Origin: an uncultured Ruminococcus sp. | GTDB taxonomy: Bacteria; Bacillota; Clostridia; Oscillospirales; Acutalibacteraceae | NCBI GenBank assembly: GCA_902783065.1 | Contig: CACZPV010000216.1 | Location: 1 to 21,445 of the forward strand | DNA: 21,445 bases | Direction: 5' to 3' | Shown: piece by piece, positions 1 to 7,043 of the stretch | Layout of the letters: every line of letters begins with the position of its first letter | Numbering within the stretch: the first letter of the stretch is position 1 | Program-made: the position numbers and the translations under genes | Notes under the pieces: generated by a model | Databases searched by the model: none | What the model was told of the DNA's origin: nothing | Seen by the model: the letters and a program-made list of their open reading frames with translations, nothing else

Positions 1-1
1 C

Positions 2-1627
2 GGAGGAAGCATAAAGGGGACCGGATTGATTTTGTTGTCAGAAAGTGCTTTTTACGGATTGTGCGGAGGATTGCTGGGAACACTTCTGTTTTTGCCGATA
101 AGAGGAAATACCGAGCTTGGAATGTTTGCTGCTGCCGGAGCAGAGGATATGACGAAATCAGACGGGATTAATTTCTTTACGATCTGTCTGGTGATATTGG
201 CAGTAATACTGATCCAGCTCCTGTTCTCAGCTGCGGCAGTTATAAAAGCAGCCAAAACACCTGTCAGGGATATTATTTTTGGCACAAAGGAAACTGCATA
301 CATACCGTCAAAGTTCCTTACCATATTTGGTGTCGTGCTTTTAGTAACAGGAATTGCAGCTTATCTTTTTATTGATGATTTTATAATGACAATTGTTGCT
401 GCTTTTTCTTCTGCAATCGGTGCAGTAATGATATATCCTATGCTCATTGCGTTATTGTCTAAGGCACTTTCGGTTCTGTTCGGAAAATGGAAAATGCCAG
501 TTGCAAAATTAGCTGTAAAGGAAATTGCTGCAACAAAAAGCAGTATATCATCGTCACAGCTGATCTTATCAGCAATATCACTGACGATTTCTATGCTGAT
601 TATTGCTGTATCCCTTTTGAGCTATTTGACAGCACCTATTTATAATACAGAGCTTATTATCACAGCAGCAAGTCAGGAAGGCAGTCAATATAATTACCTT
701 GCTGAAAATGCCGATGCCATACAGGGAGTAGAATGTTTGTATTACAAGTTCCTGCGCTTTGATACCAAAGCGGAACTGAATGGTACCGAACGTGATCTGA
801 CCGTGATGGGTTATAATGACGGCGGATTTCGTTATTTTTCAGGAATAAATGACTGCCCCGATTCATTGGCTGAAAATGAAGTTGCTATTGATAAAGTACT
901 TGCGTCAAAACTTTCACTGAATGTTGGCGACGAGATAACATTGAAGCTGAGATTAGAAAAATATCTTCCAAAAGAGCTGAAATTGAAAATAAAATGCTTA
1001 ATCGATGCCGGTCACTTTAATAATATGGGAAATACAGCATTGGTTAATCTGAATACCTACAAAAGCGTATATTTTGATGAACCTTCATCAGTTCTTATTA
1101 AAACAGCACCTGGAAAAGAGGCATATGTACTTGATATACTAAAATCAACATTAATGGATGAATCAACAGCCATAAAAACGGTTGAGGAATATTTACAGGA
1201 AAACATAGCTGAGATGCAGAGTATTATGACAATCGTATACGCAGTTATAATACTTGGTCTTGCGCTTTCACTTATGGGAACATCAAGCAATATGCTGATG
1301 GGTTTTGAGCAGTCAAGAAGAAAATATGCGATATATTATTCCACATCTATGAGCAAAGACAAACTTAAAAAGCTTATTATTTCTGAAACTGTGCTGACAA
1401 GCGGTATATCAGTAGTTTCGGCAGTTATTTTCGGAATGTATATTTTGAAGATAATAAACAAGGCATTGTCTATGCTGAACATGAGTGTATCACTTATCCA
1501 TCCGTTATTGTATGCTGTGATATTTGGTGCAGCTGTGTTTGTTATACTGATGGTGGTTGCAGTGAAACCCGTAAGAATGCTTTCAAAAATGAATATTGCA
1601 GAAGAAATAAAGACAAGTGCAGAATAA
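2..1627 (+). CDS. ABC transporter permease, FtsX/MacB type (5' end outside window)
   Basis: This is the C-terminal 541 residues of a membrane permease that would work with the ATPase directly downstream. The frame is open to the first base and the earliest possible internal start (TTG at 26) has no convincing role, so the gene begins upstream of the window. Visible parts, in residues from that TTG: the end of one FtsX unit (about 1-75), two hydrophobic segments around 95-150, a new FtsX unit starting with a long hydrophobic helix at about 175-205, an extracytoplasmic domain of about 200 residues, then three hydrophobic segments at about 400-425, 450-475 and 490-515. The loop reading EQSRRKYAIYYSTSMSKDKL between the last segments is the usual FtsX cytoplasmic coupling loop. 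A twin-FtsX layout fits exporters of peptides, lipoproteins or antibiotics; the substrate cannot be told. It ends 19 bp before the ATPase, clearly one operon. Confidence 0.88.
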   Translation, partial: GGSIKGTGLILLSESAFYGLCGGLLGTLLFLPIRGNTELGMFAAAGAEDMTKSDGINFFTICLVILAVILIQLLFSAAAVIKAAKTPVRDIIFGTKETAYIPSKFLTIFGVVLLVTGIAAYLFIDDFIMTIVAAFSSAIGAVMIYPMLIALLSKALSVLFGKWKMPVAKLAVKEIAATKSSISSSQLILSAISLTISMLIIAVSLLSYLTAPIYNTELIITAASQEGSQYNYLAENADAIQGVECLYYKFLRFDTKAELNGTERDLTVMGYNDGGFRYFSGINDCPDSLAENEVAIDKVLASKLSLNVGDEITLKLRLEKYLPKELKLKIKCLIDAGHFNNMGNTALVNLNTYKSVYFDEPSSVLIKTAPGKEAYVLDILKSTLMDESTAIKTVEEYLQENIAEMQSIMTIVYAVIILGLALSLMGTSSNMLMGFEQSRRKYAIYYSTSMSKDKLKKLIISETVLTSGISVVSAVIFGMYILKIINKALSMLNMSVSLIHPLLYAVIFGAAVFVILMVVAVKPVRMLSKMNIAEEIKTSAE

Positions 1628-1646
1628 ATTATGAGGGGGATATAAA

Positions 1647-2330
1647 ATGAACGAAAGCAATATAGTTATCAGTGCCAGAAATATACATAAGACCTTTGGA
1701 AAAGGTGAGACAGCCCAGGTTGTTTTAGATGGGGCTGACCTGAATATTGAAAAAGGAAGCTTCGTATCGCTAATGGGTGAATCAGGCAGCGGTAAATCAA
1801 CCCTGCTTTATCTGATTGGCGGACTTGACAGAGATTTTACAGGAGAAATTTATGTAGCTGGGCAGAACATTACAAATCTTGATGATAAAAAGCTGTCACA
1901 GCTGCGCTGTAAAAACATGGGTTTTGTATTTCAGTTTTATAACCTTGCAGCGAATCTGACAGTTGAGGATAATATTCTTCTTCCGCTGGAAATGAGCGGA
2001 CGGAACATTTCTGAATACAGGTCAAAATACGAGGAAATTCTTGAAATTACAGGACTTCAAAGTAAAGTAAAATCTTATCCGTCACAGCTTTCCGGCGGTC
2101 AGCAGCAGCGTGTCGCTATTGCAAGAGCTGTTTTGGGAGAACCGGAAATCATTCTTGCTGATGAACCGACCGGAAACCTTGATTCAGCCTCGGGAGCAGA
2201 GATTATGCAGCTGTTCCGTCGGCTTAACCAAGAGAAAGGTATAACCATTCTGCAAGTTACCCATTCTGCAGAATGTGCATCTTACAGCAGCAGGCTCGTT
2301 ACTCTCCGAAACAGAGTGATTGAAGGCTGA
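1647..2330 (+). CDS. ABC transporter ATP-binding protein, MacB/LolD-like
   Basis: A complete 227-residue ATPase that powers the permease encoded just upstream. Walker A is GESGSGKST near residues 44-52, the Q-loop lies in FVFQFYNLAANLTVEDN, the ABC signature is LSGGQQQRVAIARA, Walker B is EIILADEPTGNLDS, and the switch histidine is in VTHSAECA. The EPTGNLDS form and the length are typical of the MacB/LolD/FtsE group that pairs with FtsX-like permeases. The start follows a GAGGGGG ribosome site. The expected third member of such operons (a sensor kinase, regulator or membrane fusion protein) is not visible downstream, where two terminator-like hairpins follow at once. Family assignment is firm; the transported substrate is unknown. 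Confidence 0.95.
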   Translation: MNESNIVISARNIHKTFGKGETAQVVLDGADLNIEKGSFVSLMGESGSGKSTLLYLIGGLDRDFTGEIYVAGQNITNLDDKKLSQLRCKNMGFVFQFYNLAANLTVEDNILLPLEMSGRNISEYRSKYEEILEITGLQSKVKSYPSQLSGGQQQRVAIARAVLGEPEIILADEPTGNLDSASGAEIMQLFRRLNQEKGITILQVTHSAECASYSSRLVTLRNRVIEG

Positions 2331-2379
2331 AAAAGCAATTTTAAGTCAGCTGTGTATTGAAAAACTTAAACTCAGCTGC

Positions 2380-2413
2380 AAAGCGTGACAACGGTCAGCC
2401 GGTGTCACGCTTT
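2380..2413 (+). terminator. Terminator-like hairpin after the ABC operon
   Basis: An 11-bp perfect stem, AAAGCGTGACA with TGTCACGCTTT, encloses a 12-nt loop that itself can pair CGG/CCG. The T-run after it is short (TTTAT), so it may terminate weakly or protect the 3' end. It starts 50 bp after the ATPase stop codon. Confidence 0.6.
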
Positions 2414-2427
2414 ATACTGTATATAGA

Positions 2428-2508
2428 ATACTAATATCTGATAAAAAACAGACAGCCTTTGCGGTCTGTTTTTTTAATCAAAGCCAGCTTTCTATCGAAT
2501 ATTAGTAT
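2428..2508. repeat. 81-bp inverted-repeat element
   Basis: The perfect 10-bp arms ATACTAATAT (2428-2437) and ATATTAGTAT (2499-2508) face each other, followed inwards by GATA/TATC after a two-base internal loop. The second terminator hairpin lies inside. The left arm with its extension (ATACTAATATCTG) recurs exactly at 6759-6771, where a matching TATTAGTA arm also occurs 125 bp further on, so this is probably one member of a small dispersed element family carrying its own terminator. Confidence 0.6.
2443..2475 (+). terminator. Intrinsic terminator
   Basis: The stem AAAAAACAGAC / GTCTGTTTTTT with a short loop is followed by a run of T, and the A-run before it makes it readable in both directions. 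It is the best intrinsic terminator in the left part of the window and closes the ABC operon before the MBOAT promoter. Confidence 0.8.
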
Positions 2509-2543
2509 AAGCAGAGTTGGTTAGGAAATATTTTATGCTTTTC

Positions 2544-2572
2544 TTGCGGTTGGTTTTGCATTGTGGTACAAT
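2544..2572 (+). promoter_or_regulatory. Candidate promoter for the MBOAT operon
   Basis: A -35-like TTGCGG (2544-2549) lies 17 bp before an extended -10, TGG TACAAT (TACAAT at 2567-2572). The -35 is weak but the TGn extension compensates. A transcript from about 2580 would carry roughly 215 nt of leader, including the conserved element at 2605-2770. Of the 466-bp gap 2331-2796, the first half holds terminators and the inverted repeat, the second half this promoter and leader. Confidence 0.5.
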
Positions 2573-2604
2573 AAAAACAGAGTTTTTTGTCGGAATCGTG
2601 ATAG

Positions 2605-2770
2605 CCGATTGTAAAAAGGCGGAGTTTGTGCCGCCATAAAAGTCAAAAAGTAGTTGCTTACTCCGCAAAGGCTGTGAAAATGACGGATTACAGCGGAGAA
2701 AAATTGTAAACACACACGATATCAAAAAACCGTATTGAAAAAGGAATTTCAGACTTTTACAATAGACTAA
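2605..2770 (+). promoter_or_regulatory. Conserved structured leader, copy A (upstream of MBOAT gene)
   Basis: This untranslated stretch matches the leader of the gene at 17802 (minus strand) along its whole length: GATTACAGCGGA, GTCAAAAAGTAGT and GTTTGTGCCGCC are identical blocks in the same order, and the 3' 95 nt agree at roughly four positions in five by eye. It also shares its ends with the serC leader. ATTGTAAAA (2608-2616) can pair with TTTTACAAT (2755-2763) to close the whole element, but ATTGTAAA at 2703-2710 competes for the same 3' strand. GGCGG/CCGCC (2618-2622 with 2631-2635) forms a hairpin. CTCCGC (2661-2666) can pair with GCGGAG at either 2619-2624 or 2693-2698. It ends 26 nt before the start codon. 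No known riboswitch class is recognised. Confidence 0.6.
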
Positions 2771-2796
2771 AATAATTGTAAGGAAAGGAAAAAACA

Positions 2797-4221
2797 ATGG
2801 TTTTCAGTTCAACAGTATTCCTGTTTATGTTTTTGCCGCTTACGTACCTTTTGTACCTGATCTGTAAAAACATAACAGTGAGAAATGTCATTCTAATTAT
2901 AGCAAGTCTTTTCTTTTATGCTTATGGTGAACCAAAAGCAGTATTGCTGATGATACTTTCGATTATCGTCAATTACTTTTTTGGATTAGGAATGGACAAA
3001 AAGTATAAAAGCCAAATTCTTATACTTTCGGTAATATTTAATTTGCTGATGCTCTATGTATTTAAATATTTAAGCTTCAGTGTTTCGCTTTTCGACAATA
3101 TTACAGGATTAAATATTCCGGTTCCCATTATCAGCCTGCCTGTTGGGATTTCTTTCTTTACATTTCAGGCAATGTCTTATGTTATTGATGTGTATAAAGA
3201 ACCTGAGCTTAAAGAAAAAAATATTCTTAATATTTTCTTATACATTTCGCTTTTTCCGCAGCTGATTGCAGGACCAATTGTTAAATTTTCTGATCTTGCC
3301 GATCAGATTAAAAACAGAAAAGTTACGATGGATAAAACTACGCTTGGAATTCGTCGTTTTATCTATGGTCTTGCAAAAAAAATGCTGATTGCAAATACAA
3401 TGGGGCAAATTGCTGATGCTGCCTTTAATTATCCTTCTTCTGAAATGAGTGCCGGAGCATTATGGATCGGAGCAGCTGCTTATATGCTGCAAATTTTCTT
3501 TGATTTCAGCGGATACAGCGATATGGCTATCGGTTTGGGTAAAATGTTTGGTTTTGAATTTAAAGAGAATTTTAACTATCCTCTTTCCTCGGATTCTATG
3601 CAGGAATTCTGGAGAAGATGGAATATTTCGGTATCAACATGGTTTAAGGAATATGTCTATATACCGCTGGGCGGAAATCGTAAAGGAAAACTCCGCACAG
3701 GTATTAATAAGTGTATTGTATTCTTTCTGACAGGATTGTGGCATGGTGCCAATCTGACTTTTGTTGTCTGGGGACTTATGCACGGATTGTTCCTTCTTTT
3801 AGAGCAGTATGAAATTATATTCTTTGTGAAAGATAAATATAAAAATAATATTGCCAGAAAAATCATCTCGCATATTTATGTACTGCTTGTGGCTATGTTT
3901 GCGTTTATCTTTTTCCGTGCTGACAATATAGGTGCCGCATGCAGCTACATAGGAAGAATGTTTACAGGATTTGATCAGGGAAATATGCTTTCAAGCTATG
4001 TGTATTCTCTTGCTTTCACACCTTACACAGCTATTGTACTGGTTTTCGCCGCTGCTTTTTCGACAGATATAATCCGCCGCATCAGTCATAAATTTGAGGA
4101 ATTAAATAAGAAAGCAATAAGTGAATATATCGGTTCAGCTGTTTCATTGATCCTGTTTGCACTGTGCGTTATGAATTTGTTTACGGCAACGTATAACCCG
4201 TTTATCTATTTCAGGTTTTAA
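2797..4221 (+). CDS. MBOAT family O-acyltransferase (AlgI/PatA-like)
   Basis: A 474-residue polytopic membrane enzyme that moves acyl, usually acetyl, groups across or onto extracytoplasmic polymers. Landmarks: an N-terminal hydrophobic helix with the family opening MVFSSTVFLFMFLP, FPQLIAGPIVKF at about 153-164, FDFSGYSDMAIGLGKMFGFEF at about 235-255, then NYPLSSDSMQEFWRRWNISVSTWF, and the catalytic pair region GLWHGANLTFVVWGLMHG with the expected active-site His316 and a second His329. Length and motif order match AlgI/PatA/DltB relatives, closest in layout to AlgI. The start follows GGAAAGG. The downstream gene, 15 bp away, encodes the usual DHHW/AlgX partner, so both probably acylate a surface glycan. 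The acceptor is unknown; a DltB role is unlikely without dltA, dltC and dltD neighbours. Confidence 0.93.
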   Translation: MVFSSTVFLFMFLPLTYLLYLICKNITVRNVILIIASLFFYAYGEPKAVLLMILSIIVNYFFGLGMDKKYKSQILILSVIFNLLMLYVFKYLSFSVSLFDNITGLNIPVPIISLPVGISFFTFQAMSYVIDVYKEPELKEKNILNIFLYISLFPQLIAGPIVKFSDLADQIKNRKVTMDKTTLGIRRFIYGLAKKMLIANTMGQIADAAFNYPSSEMSAGALWIGAAAYMLQIFFDFSGYSDMAIGLGKMFGFEFKENFNYPLSSDSMQEFWRRWNISVSTWFKEYVYIPLGGNRKGKLRTGINKCIVFFLTGLWHGANLTFVVWGLMHGLFLLLEQYEIIFFVKDKYKNNIARKIISHIYVLLVAMFAFIFFRADNIGAACSYIGRMFTGFDQGNMLSSYVYSLAFTPYTAIVLVFAAAFSTDIIRRISHKFEELNKKAISEYIGSAVSLILFALCVMNLFTATYNPFIYFRF

Positions 4222-4236
4222 AGGAGGCGCAGTAAA

Positions 4237-5655
4237 TTGAAAAAAACAATAAGTATCATTTATATTGCTTTATTTACGGCAAGCTGCTGCATTCCTGCTG
4301 CCGCAACATTGATGTTTCCTTCGTCGGATACGGTCGGTAAAGAAGATGCAGCGAAAGTTCCTGAACTGATCAGCAACGGACAAATTAACAATAATATCGG
4401 AACTGAATTTGATGACTATTTTACAAAATCAATTCCATTCCGTCCGCAGGTAATTACTGCACAGAACGCTTTAGCAGCGGGGCTTCTGCGTAAGGAAAGC
4501 AACGATGTTATTACCGGCAGCAATGGATGGCTGTTTACCGGCGAAAGCGTTGACGAATACATTGGTGTTCGAAAAAGTGACAGATCTATACATAACATTG
4601 CTGAAACAATTCGTATTATGCAGAAAAGCGTAACAGAACAAGGTGCAAATTTTGTATTTACTGTCGCAGCTAATAAAAATGAAATATATCCTGAATATAT
4701 GCCGGCAGGATATATTAAAAATGAAAAAAATACTCTTTCGGTACTTGAAAAATATCTTAAAGATGATAAAATAAACTATGTTAGTCTGAAAGATGAGATG
4801 CTAAAACAAAAAAATAACGAAATTCAGCTGTATCTTCAAACTGATACTCACTGGAATGGATTGGGAGCACTTTACGGTTACAATGCAGTTATGAATGGAC
4901 TGGGCTCGGAACACGAAAGCTTTTCCGGAACTGATTATTCCGTTAAGAATGACTGGGAAGGCGATATTGCCAAGATTCTTTATCCGTCAGCTCCGCCGAA
5001 ATGCAGTCAGTATTATTTTGATATTGACGTTTCCAAAGTTCGTTTTATGCAGCCAAGAACCGGACAGAAAAACGATGAATTGCTGAAAGACCTGATGAGC
5101 GATAAGGAAGAAAACGATACAAATATCCGTACCGTAAATCCAGGCGGCAAAGGGTCACTGTATATTTCAAGAGATTCATTTTCCAGAGCAATGCTTCCAT
5201 ATCTGATAACTAATTACAAATCGACGTATATTACCAGAACAAGAGGTTTTGATCTGAAGGATACTGCCGGAAAATATAACGACATAGTTTATGAGATGGT
5301 TGAAAGAAAACTTGACAATATTACGGATACCGTACCGATGCTGTATGCTCCGGCAGTTGCTGCGCCAAGCGGTACCGAGGTAAGAAATGACAGGAACAAC
5401 ATCGTTCAGGTAAAAAATGATAACGGTGCTTTGAAGGTATATGGTATTCTTGATCAGAAAAATGTAAATACGGAATCCCGTATTTACATCAAGGTCAAAG
5501 ACGATAAACAGGAAAGCTTTTACGAAGCTTTTCCGGTTACTGAAACAGAACTGTTAAACCGGACAGAAAAATCAGATTATGGATTTTCTGCACTGATACA
5601 AAATCTTGGTGAACAGGCAGGACAGGTCCGGATCTCTGTGATAATCAGTAAATAG
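4237..5655 (+). CDS. DHHW family (AlgX/AlgJ-like) extracytoplasmic protein
   Basis: A 472-residue exported protein that probably takes the acyl group from the MBOAT partner and passes it to a surface polymer. The start is TTG at 4237, eight bases after a perfect AAAGGAGG that overlaps the previous stop codon; no closer ATG fits. Residues 1-25 form an N-terminal signal or anchor helix. The SGNH-like AlgX domain shows GSNGWLFTGE at 94-103, QTDTHWNG at 201-208 (Asp203 and His205 as the likely catalytic pair), and SRDSF at 311-315 carrying the likely nucleophile Ser314. The last 100 residues look like a separate beta-rich domain that AlgX-type relatives may use for polymer binding, which is inference. 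Spacing to the MBOAT gene is 15 bp. Confidence 0.87.
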   Translation: MKKTISIIYIALFTASCCIPAAATLMFPSSDTVGKEDAAKVPELISNGQINNNIGTEFDDYFTKSIPFRPQVITAQNALAAGLLRKESNDVITGSNGWLFTGESVDEYIGVRKSDRSIHNIAETIRIMQKSVTEQGANFVFTVAANKNEIYPEYMPAGYIKNEKNTLSVLEKYLKDDKINYVSLKDEMLKQKNNEIQLYLQTDTHWNGLGALYGYNAVMNGLGSEHESFSGTDYSVKNDWEGDIAKILYPSAPPKCSQYYFDIDVSKVRFMQPRTGQKNDELLKDLMSDKEENDTNIRTVNPGGKGSLYISRDSFSRAMLPYLITNYKSTYITRTRGFDLKDTAGKYNDIVYEMVERKLDNITDTVPMLYAPAVAAPSGTEVRNDRNNIVQVKNDNGALKVYGILDQKNVNTESRIYIKVKDDKQESFYEAFPVTETELLNRTEKSDYGFSALIQNLGEQAGQVRISVIISK

Positions 5656-5684
5656 ATTACTTCAAAATCAGGTTTAACAGACTT

Positions 5685-5785
5685 TTACGGATACAGAGAA
5701 GGAATTAGTAAATATTCATATAAATAAACTGGTTATCTAAAGACTTTCAAAATTTTTATAAATGTATACGATAAAAGAAAGGACG
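5685..5785 (+). promoter_or_regulatory. Possible diverged leader element, copy D
   Basis: The 130-bp gap before the lipoprotein gene aligns colinearly, but imperfectly, with the 3' half of leaders A and C: CGGATACAG against CGGATTACAG, GAATTAGTAAA against GAATTGTAAAA, CTTTCAAAATTTTTAT against ATTTCAGAATTTTACA, in the same order. The 5' half, including the closing strand, is not seen. It may be a decayed copy or chance in AT-rich sequence. Confidence 0.3.
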
Positions 5786-5786
5786 T

Positions 5787-6632
5787 ATGAAAATGAAAAA
5801 AATAATTGCAGTTGCAATGCTTGCATGTATGACAATGGCTTTTGCCGGCTGTTCTCAGAATACGGCTGAAGAAGAATCCAAGGGACAGATATCTATAGAG
5901 GAGAGTGTGCAGTCCTCTGCAGATAGTTCAGCAGAAGAAAGCTCCAAGCAGGAGAGCAGTAAGCAGGAAAGCAGCAAACAGGAAAGCAGCAAGGAAGAAT
6001 CCAAAAAAGAAGAATCAAAAGAAGAAAGCAGCAAACAGGAAAGTTCTGAAACAGAAGAAAGCGTACAAGAAAGTTCGGCAGCACCCGAACAGCAGGTTAT
6101 TACCACTGTCACGGAAACAGTTCCGGCTGAATCTTCACAGGAACCGCAGCAGCCGGCTCAGCCTCAGCCTGAACAACCGGCAGAATCATCTGTTGTGCCC
6201 GCTTCAACCGGAAGTTACAGCAATTCGGATCTTTCTTTTACCTTTAATGGCAGTAATATTGCACTGCTTACCAAGATTAACGATGCATTAGCAGTACTGG
6301 GTACAGCATCCAATATAGAAAGTCTGCCCAGCTGTCTTTCTATTGATTCGCCTGATGACAAGCTTTATCACTATAACGGCTTTACAGTTCAGACATTGAC
6401 TGACAGCGAAGGTGAAAAGATTTATAATATCGATATTACCGGAGCAGGTGCAGCAACCTCAAAGGGAATTGCTGTTGGCAGCAGTACAGCTGATATTGAG
6501 GCGGCTTACGGAAAAGCAGCAGAACAGGATGAAATGCTTTATTCCTATACAGTTGATGGCGGTAAGAACAGACTGGAATTTTTCCTTGAAAACGGAAAGG
6601 TTACAGAAATTGTATACTCTTACGCTCCGTAA
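5787..6632 (+). CDS. Ser/Glu-rich lipoprotein of unknown function
   Basis: A 281-residue lipoprotein. The signal is MKMKKIIAVAMLACMTMAFAGC with the lipidated Cys22 after FAG, so it should be anchored to the outer face of the membrane. Residues 30-100 are a low-complexity, highly charged linker with SSKQE units repeated in tandem (about 51-88), then a Pro/Gln-rich stretch to about 140, which together act as a spacer through the wall. Residues 143-281 form a small folded domain containing GIAVGSSTADIEAAYGKAA, the LEFFLENGKVTEIVYSY ending and a YxY/G pattern also seen in other Clostridia lipoproteins; I cannot name the family. The start at 5787 follows GAAAGG; ATG at 5793 would have better spacing and loses only MK. 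No neighbour gives a function. Confidence 0.85.
   Translation: MKMKKIIAVAMLACMTMAFAGCSQNTAEEESKGQISIEESVQSSADSSAEESSKQESSKQESSKQESSKEESKKEESKEESSKQESSETEESVQESSAAPEQQVITTVTETVPAESSQEPQQPAQPQPEQPAESSVVPASTGSYSNSDLSFTFNGSNIALLTKINDALAVLGTASNIESLPSCLSIDSPDDKLYHYNGFTVQTLTDSEGEKIYNIDITGAGAATSKGIAVGSSTADIEAAYGKAAEQDEMLYSYTVDGGKNRLEFFLENGKVTEIVYSYAP
5937..6050 (+). repeat. Tandem repeat coding for SSKQE units
   Basis: A run of 15-bp units close to GAAAGCAGCAAACAG, varying at third positions and degenerating into KEESK units, lies inside the lipoprotein gene. It encodes the charged linker and could expand or shrink by slippage without breaking the frame, since each unit is five codons. Confidence 0.8.
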
Positions 6633-6691
6633 TTTTAAGTAAAATGTAAATTCGATGCCGGCGTGACGTCATTATCCGTTTGTCCGTACCG

Positions 6692-6743
6692 CCGCAAGGG
6701 GACGCTCTCTTTACCGGGGCGTCCCCTCTTATACCTATTGCGG
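6692..6743 (+). terminator. GC-rich hairpin after the lipoprotein gene, terminator-like
   Basis: GGGGACG (6698-6704) pairs with CGTCCCC (6720-6726), followed by TCTTAT; outside it CCGCAA (6692-6697) pairs with TTGCGG (6738-6743). The T-run is poor, so terminator strength is doubtful, but it is the only strong hairpin after the lipoprotein. Confidence 0.45.
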
Positions 6744-6759
6744 ATAGAAGGAATACCTA

Positions 6760-6901
6760 TACTAATATCTGTAGAAAGTAGCCTTGAATCTGCGAGGATA
6801 TTTTCGCAAGACAAGAACGATGGTGCAGTATTGAGAAAATCAGACCGAAAAAAATTGTCTGCTTATTATCGTAGATCAGTATTAAGTGTTTGCTATTAGT
6901 A
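6760..6901. repeat. Inner inverted repeat related to the 2428-2508 element
   Basis: TACTAATA (6760-6767) faces TATTAGTA (6894-6901). The left end ATACTAATATCTG (6759-6771) is identical to 2428-2440, and both elements carry a CAGAC...GTCTG hairpin between the arms. This copy is longer (142 bp against about 80) and its arms are less perfect. Confidence 0.5.
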
Positions 6902-6971
6902 GTGCTTAATAGTCACACCGGCAGCGAAATGACGTTGAATTTACAATTTTTTATAAATTAGTAATTTACTG

Positions 6972-7000
6972 TTTAAAAATCAATAAAAATGTGCTACAAT
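6972..7000 (+). promoter_or_regulatory. Promoter of nadB-nadC
   Basis: TTTAAA (6972-6977) as -35, a 17-bp spacer, and an extended -10 TGC TACAAT (TACAAT at 6995-7000). It sits just to the right of the inverted-repeat element and gives a short leader of about 35 nt before nadB. I see no clear operator palindrome for an NAD-biosynthesis repressor. Confidence 0.65.
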
Positions 7001-7043
7001 AAGATAAGTATGATTAGTTTTTAACGTAAGCGAGGTCTTATAT

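Larger units (their letters stand above)
6641..6950. repeat. 310-bp nested inverted-repeat element upstream of nadB
   Basis: Almost all of the 411-bp gap between the lipoprotein and nadB lies between inverted arms: TGTAAATTC (6645-6653) with GAATTTACA (6937-6945), then TGCCGGCGTGAC (6656-6667) with GTCACACCGGCA (6912-6923), 11 of 12 complementary. Inside are a GC-rich hairpin (6692-6743), a TGCGA/TCGCA hairpin (6791-6808), a CAGAC/GTCTG hairpin (6841-6861), and the TACTAATA/TATTAGTA pair. AATTTT stands just outside or at both ends (6631-6636, 6945-6950) and might be a target duplication. No plausible gene is inside. It looks like a non-autonomous mobile element or a long structured RNA. Confidence 0.55.

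Noticed and set aside
2607..2763. Leader family as a simple MITE bounded by ATTGTAAAA/TTTTACAAT
   Set aside because: Similarity continues outside these words (TAGCC before, CTAA after), the arms are degraded in copy C, and all copies keep one orientation and distance to the start codon. Not fully excluded.
2492..2797. Open frames of 60-101 codons antisense to leader A
   Set aside because: They lie opposite the promoter and leader, lack ribosome sites, and the corresponding frame is not kept in copies B and C.
5937..6050. CRISPR-like or non-coding tandem repeat
   Set aside because: The 15-bp units are contiguous, without spacers, and stay in frame in a lipoprotein linker.
5905..6291. 128-codon frame overlapping the lipoprotein gene
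   Set aside because: It is a frame-shifted reading of the Ser/Glu repeat region giving a Lys/Arg-rich low-complexity product; the lipoprotein frame has signal, lipobox and ribosome site.
6664..6671. TGACGTCA as a regulator-binding palindrome
   Set aside because: A single 8-bp palindrome inside a repeat arm, with no regulator known to me that uses it here; more simply part of the inverted repeat.
6663..6899. 78-codon open frame in the gap before nadB
   Set aside because: It runs through the hairpins of the inverted-repeat element, starts without a ribosome site and has no protein-like composition.
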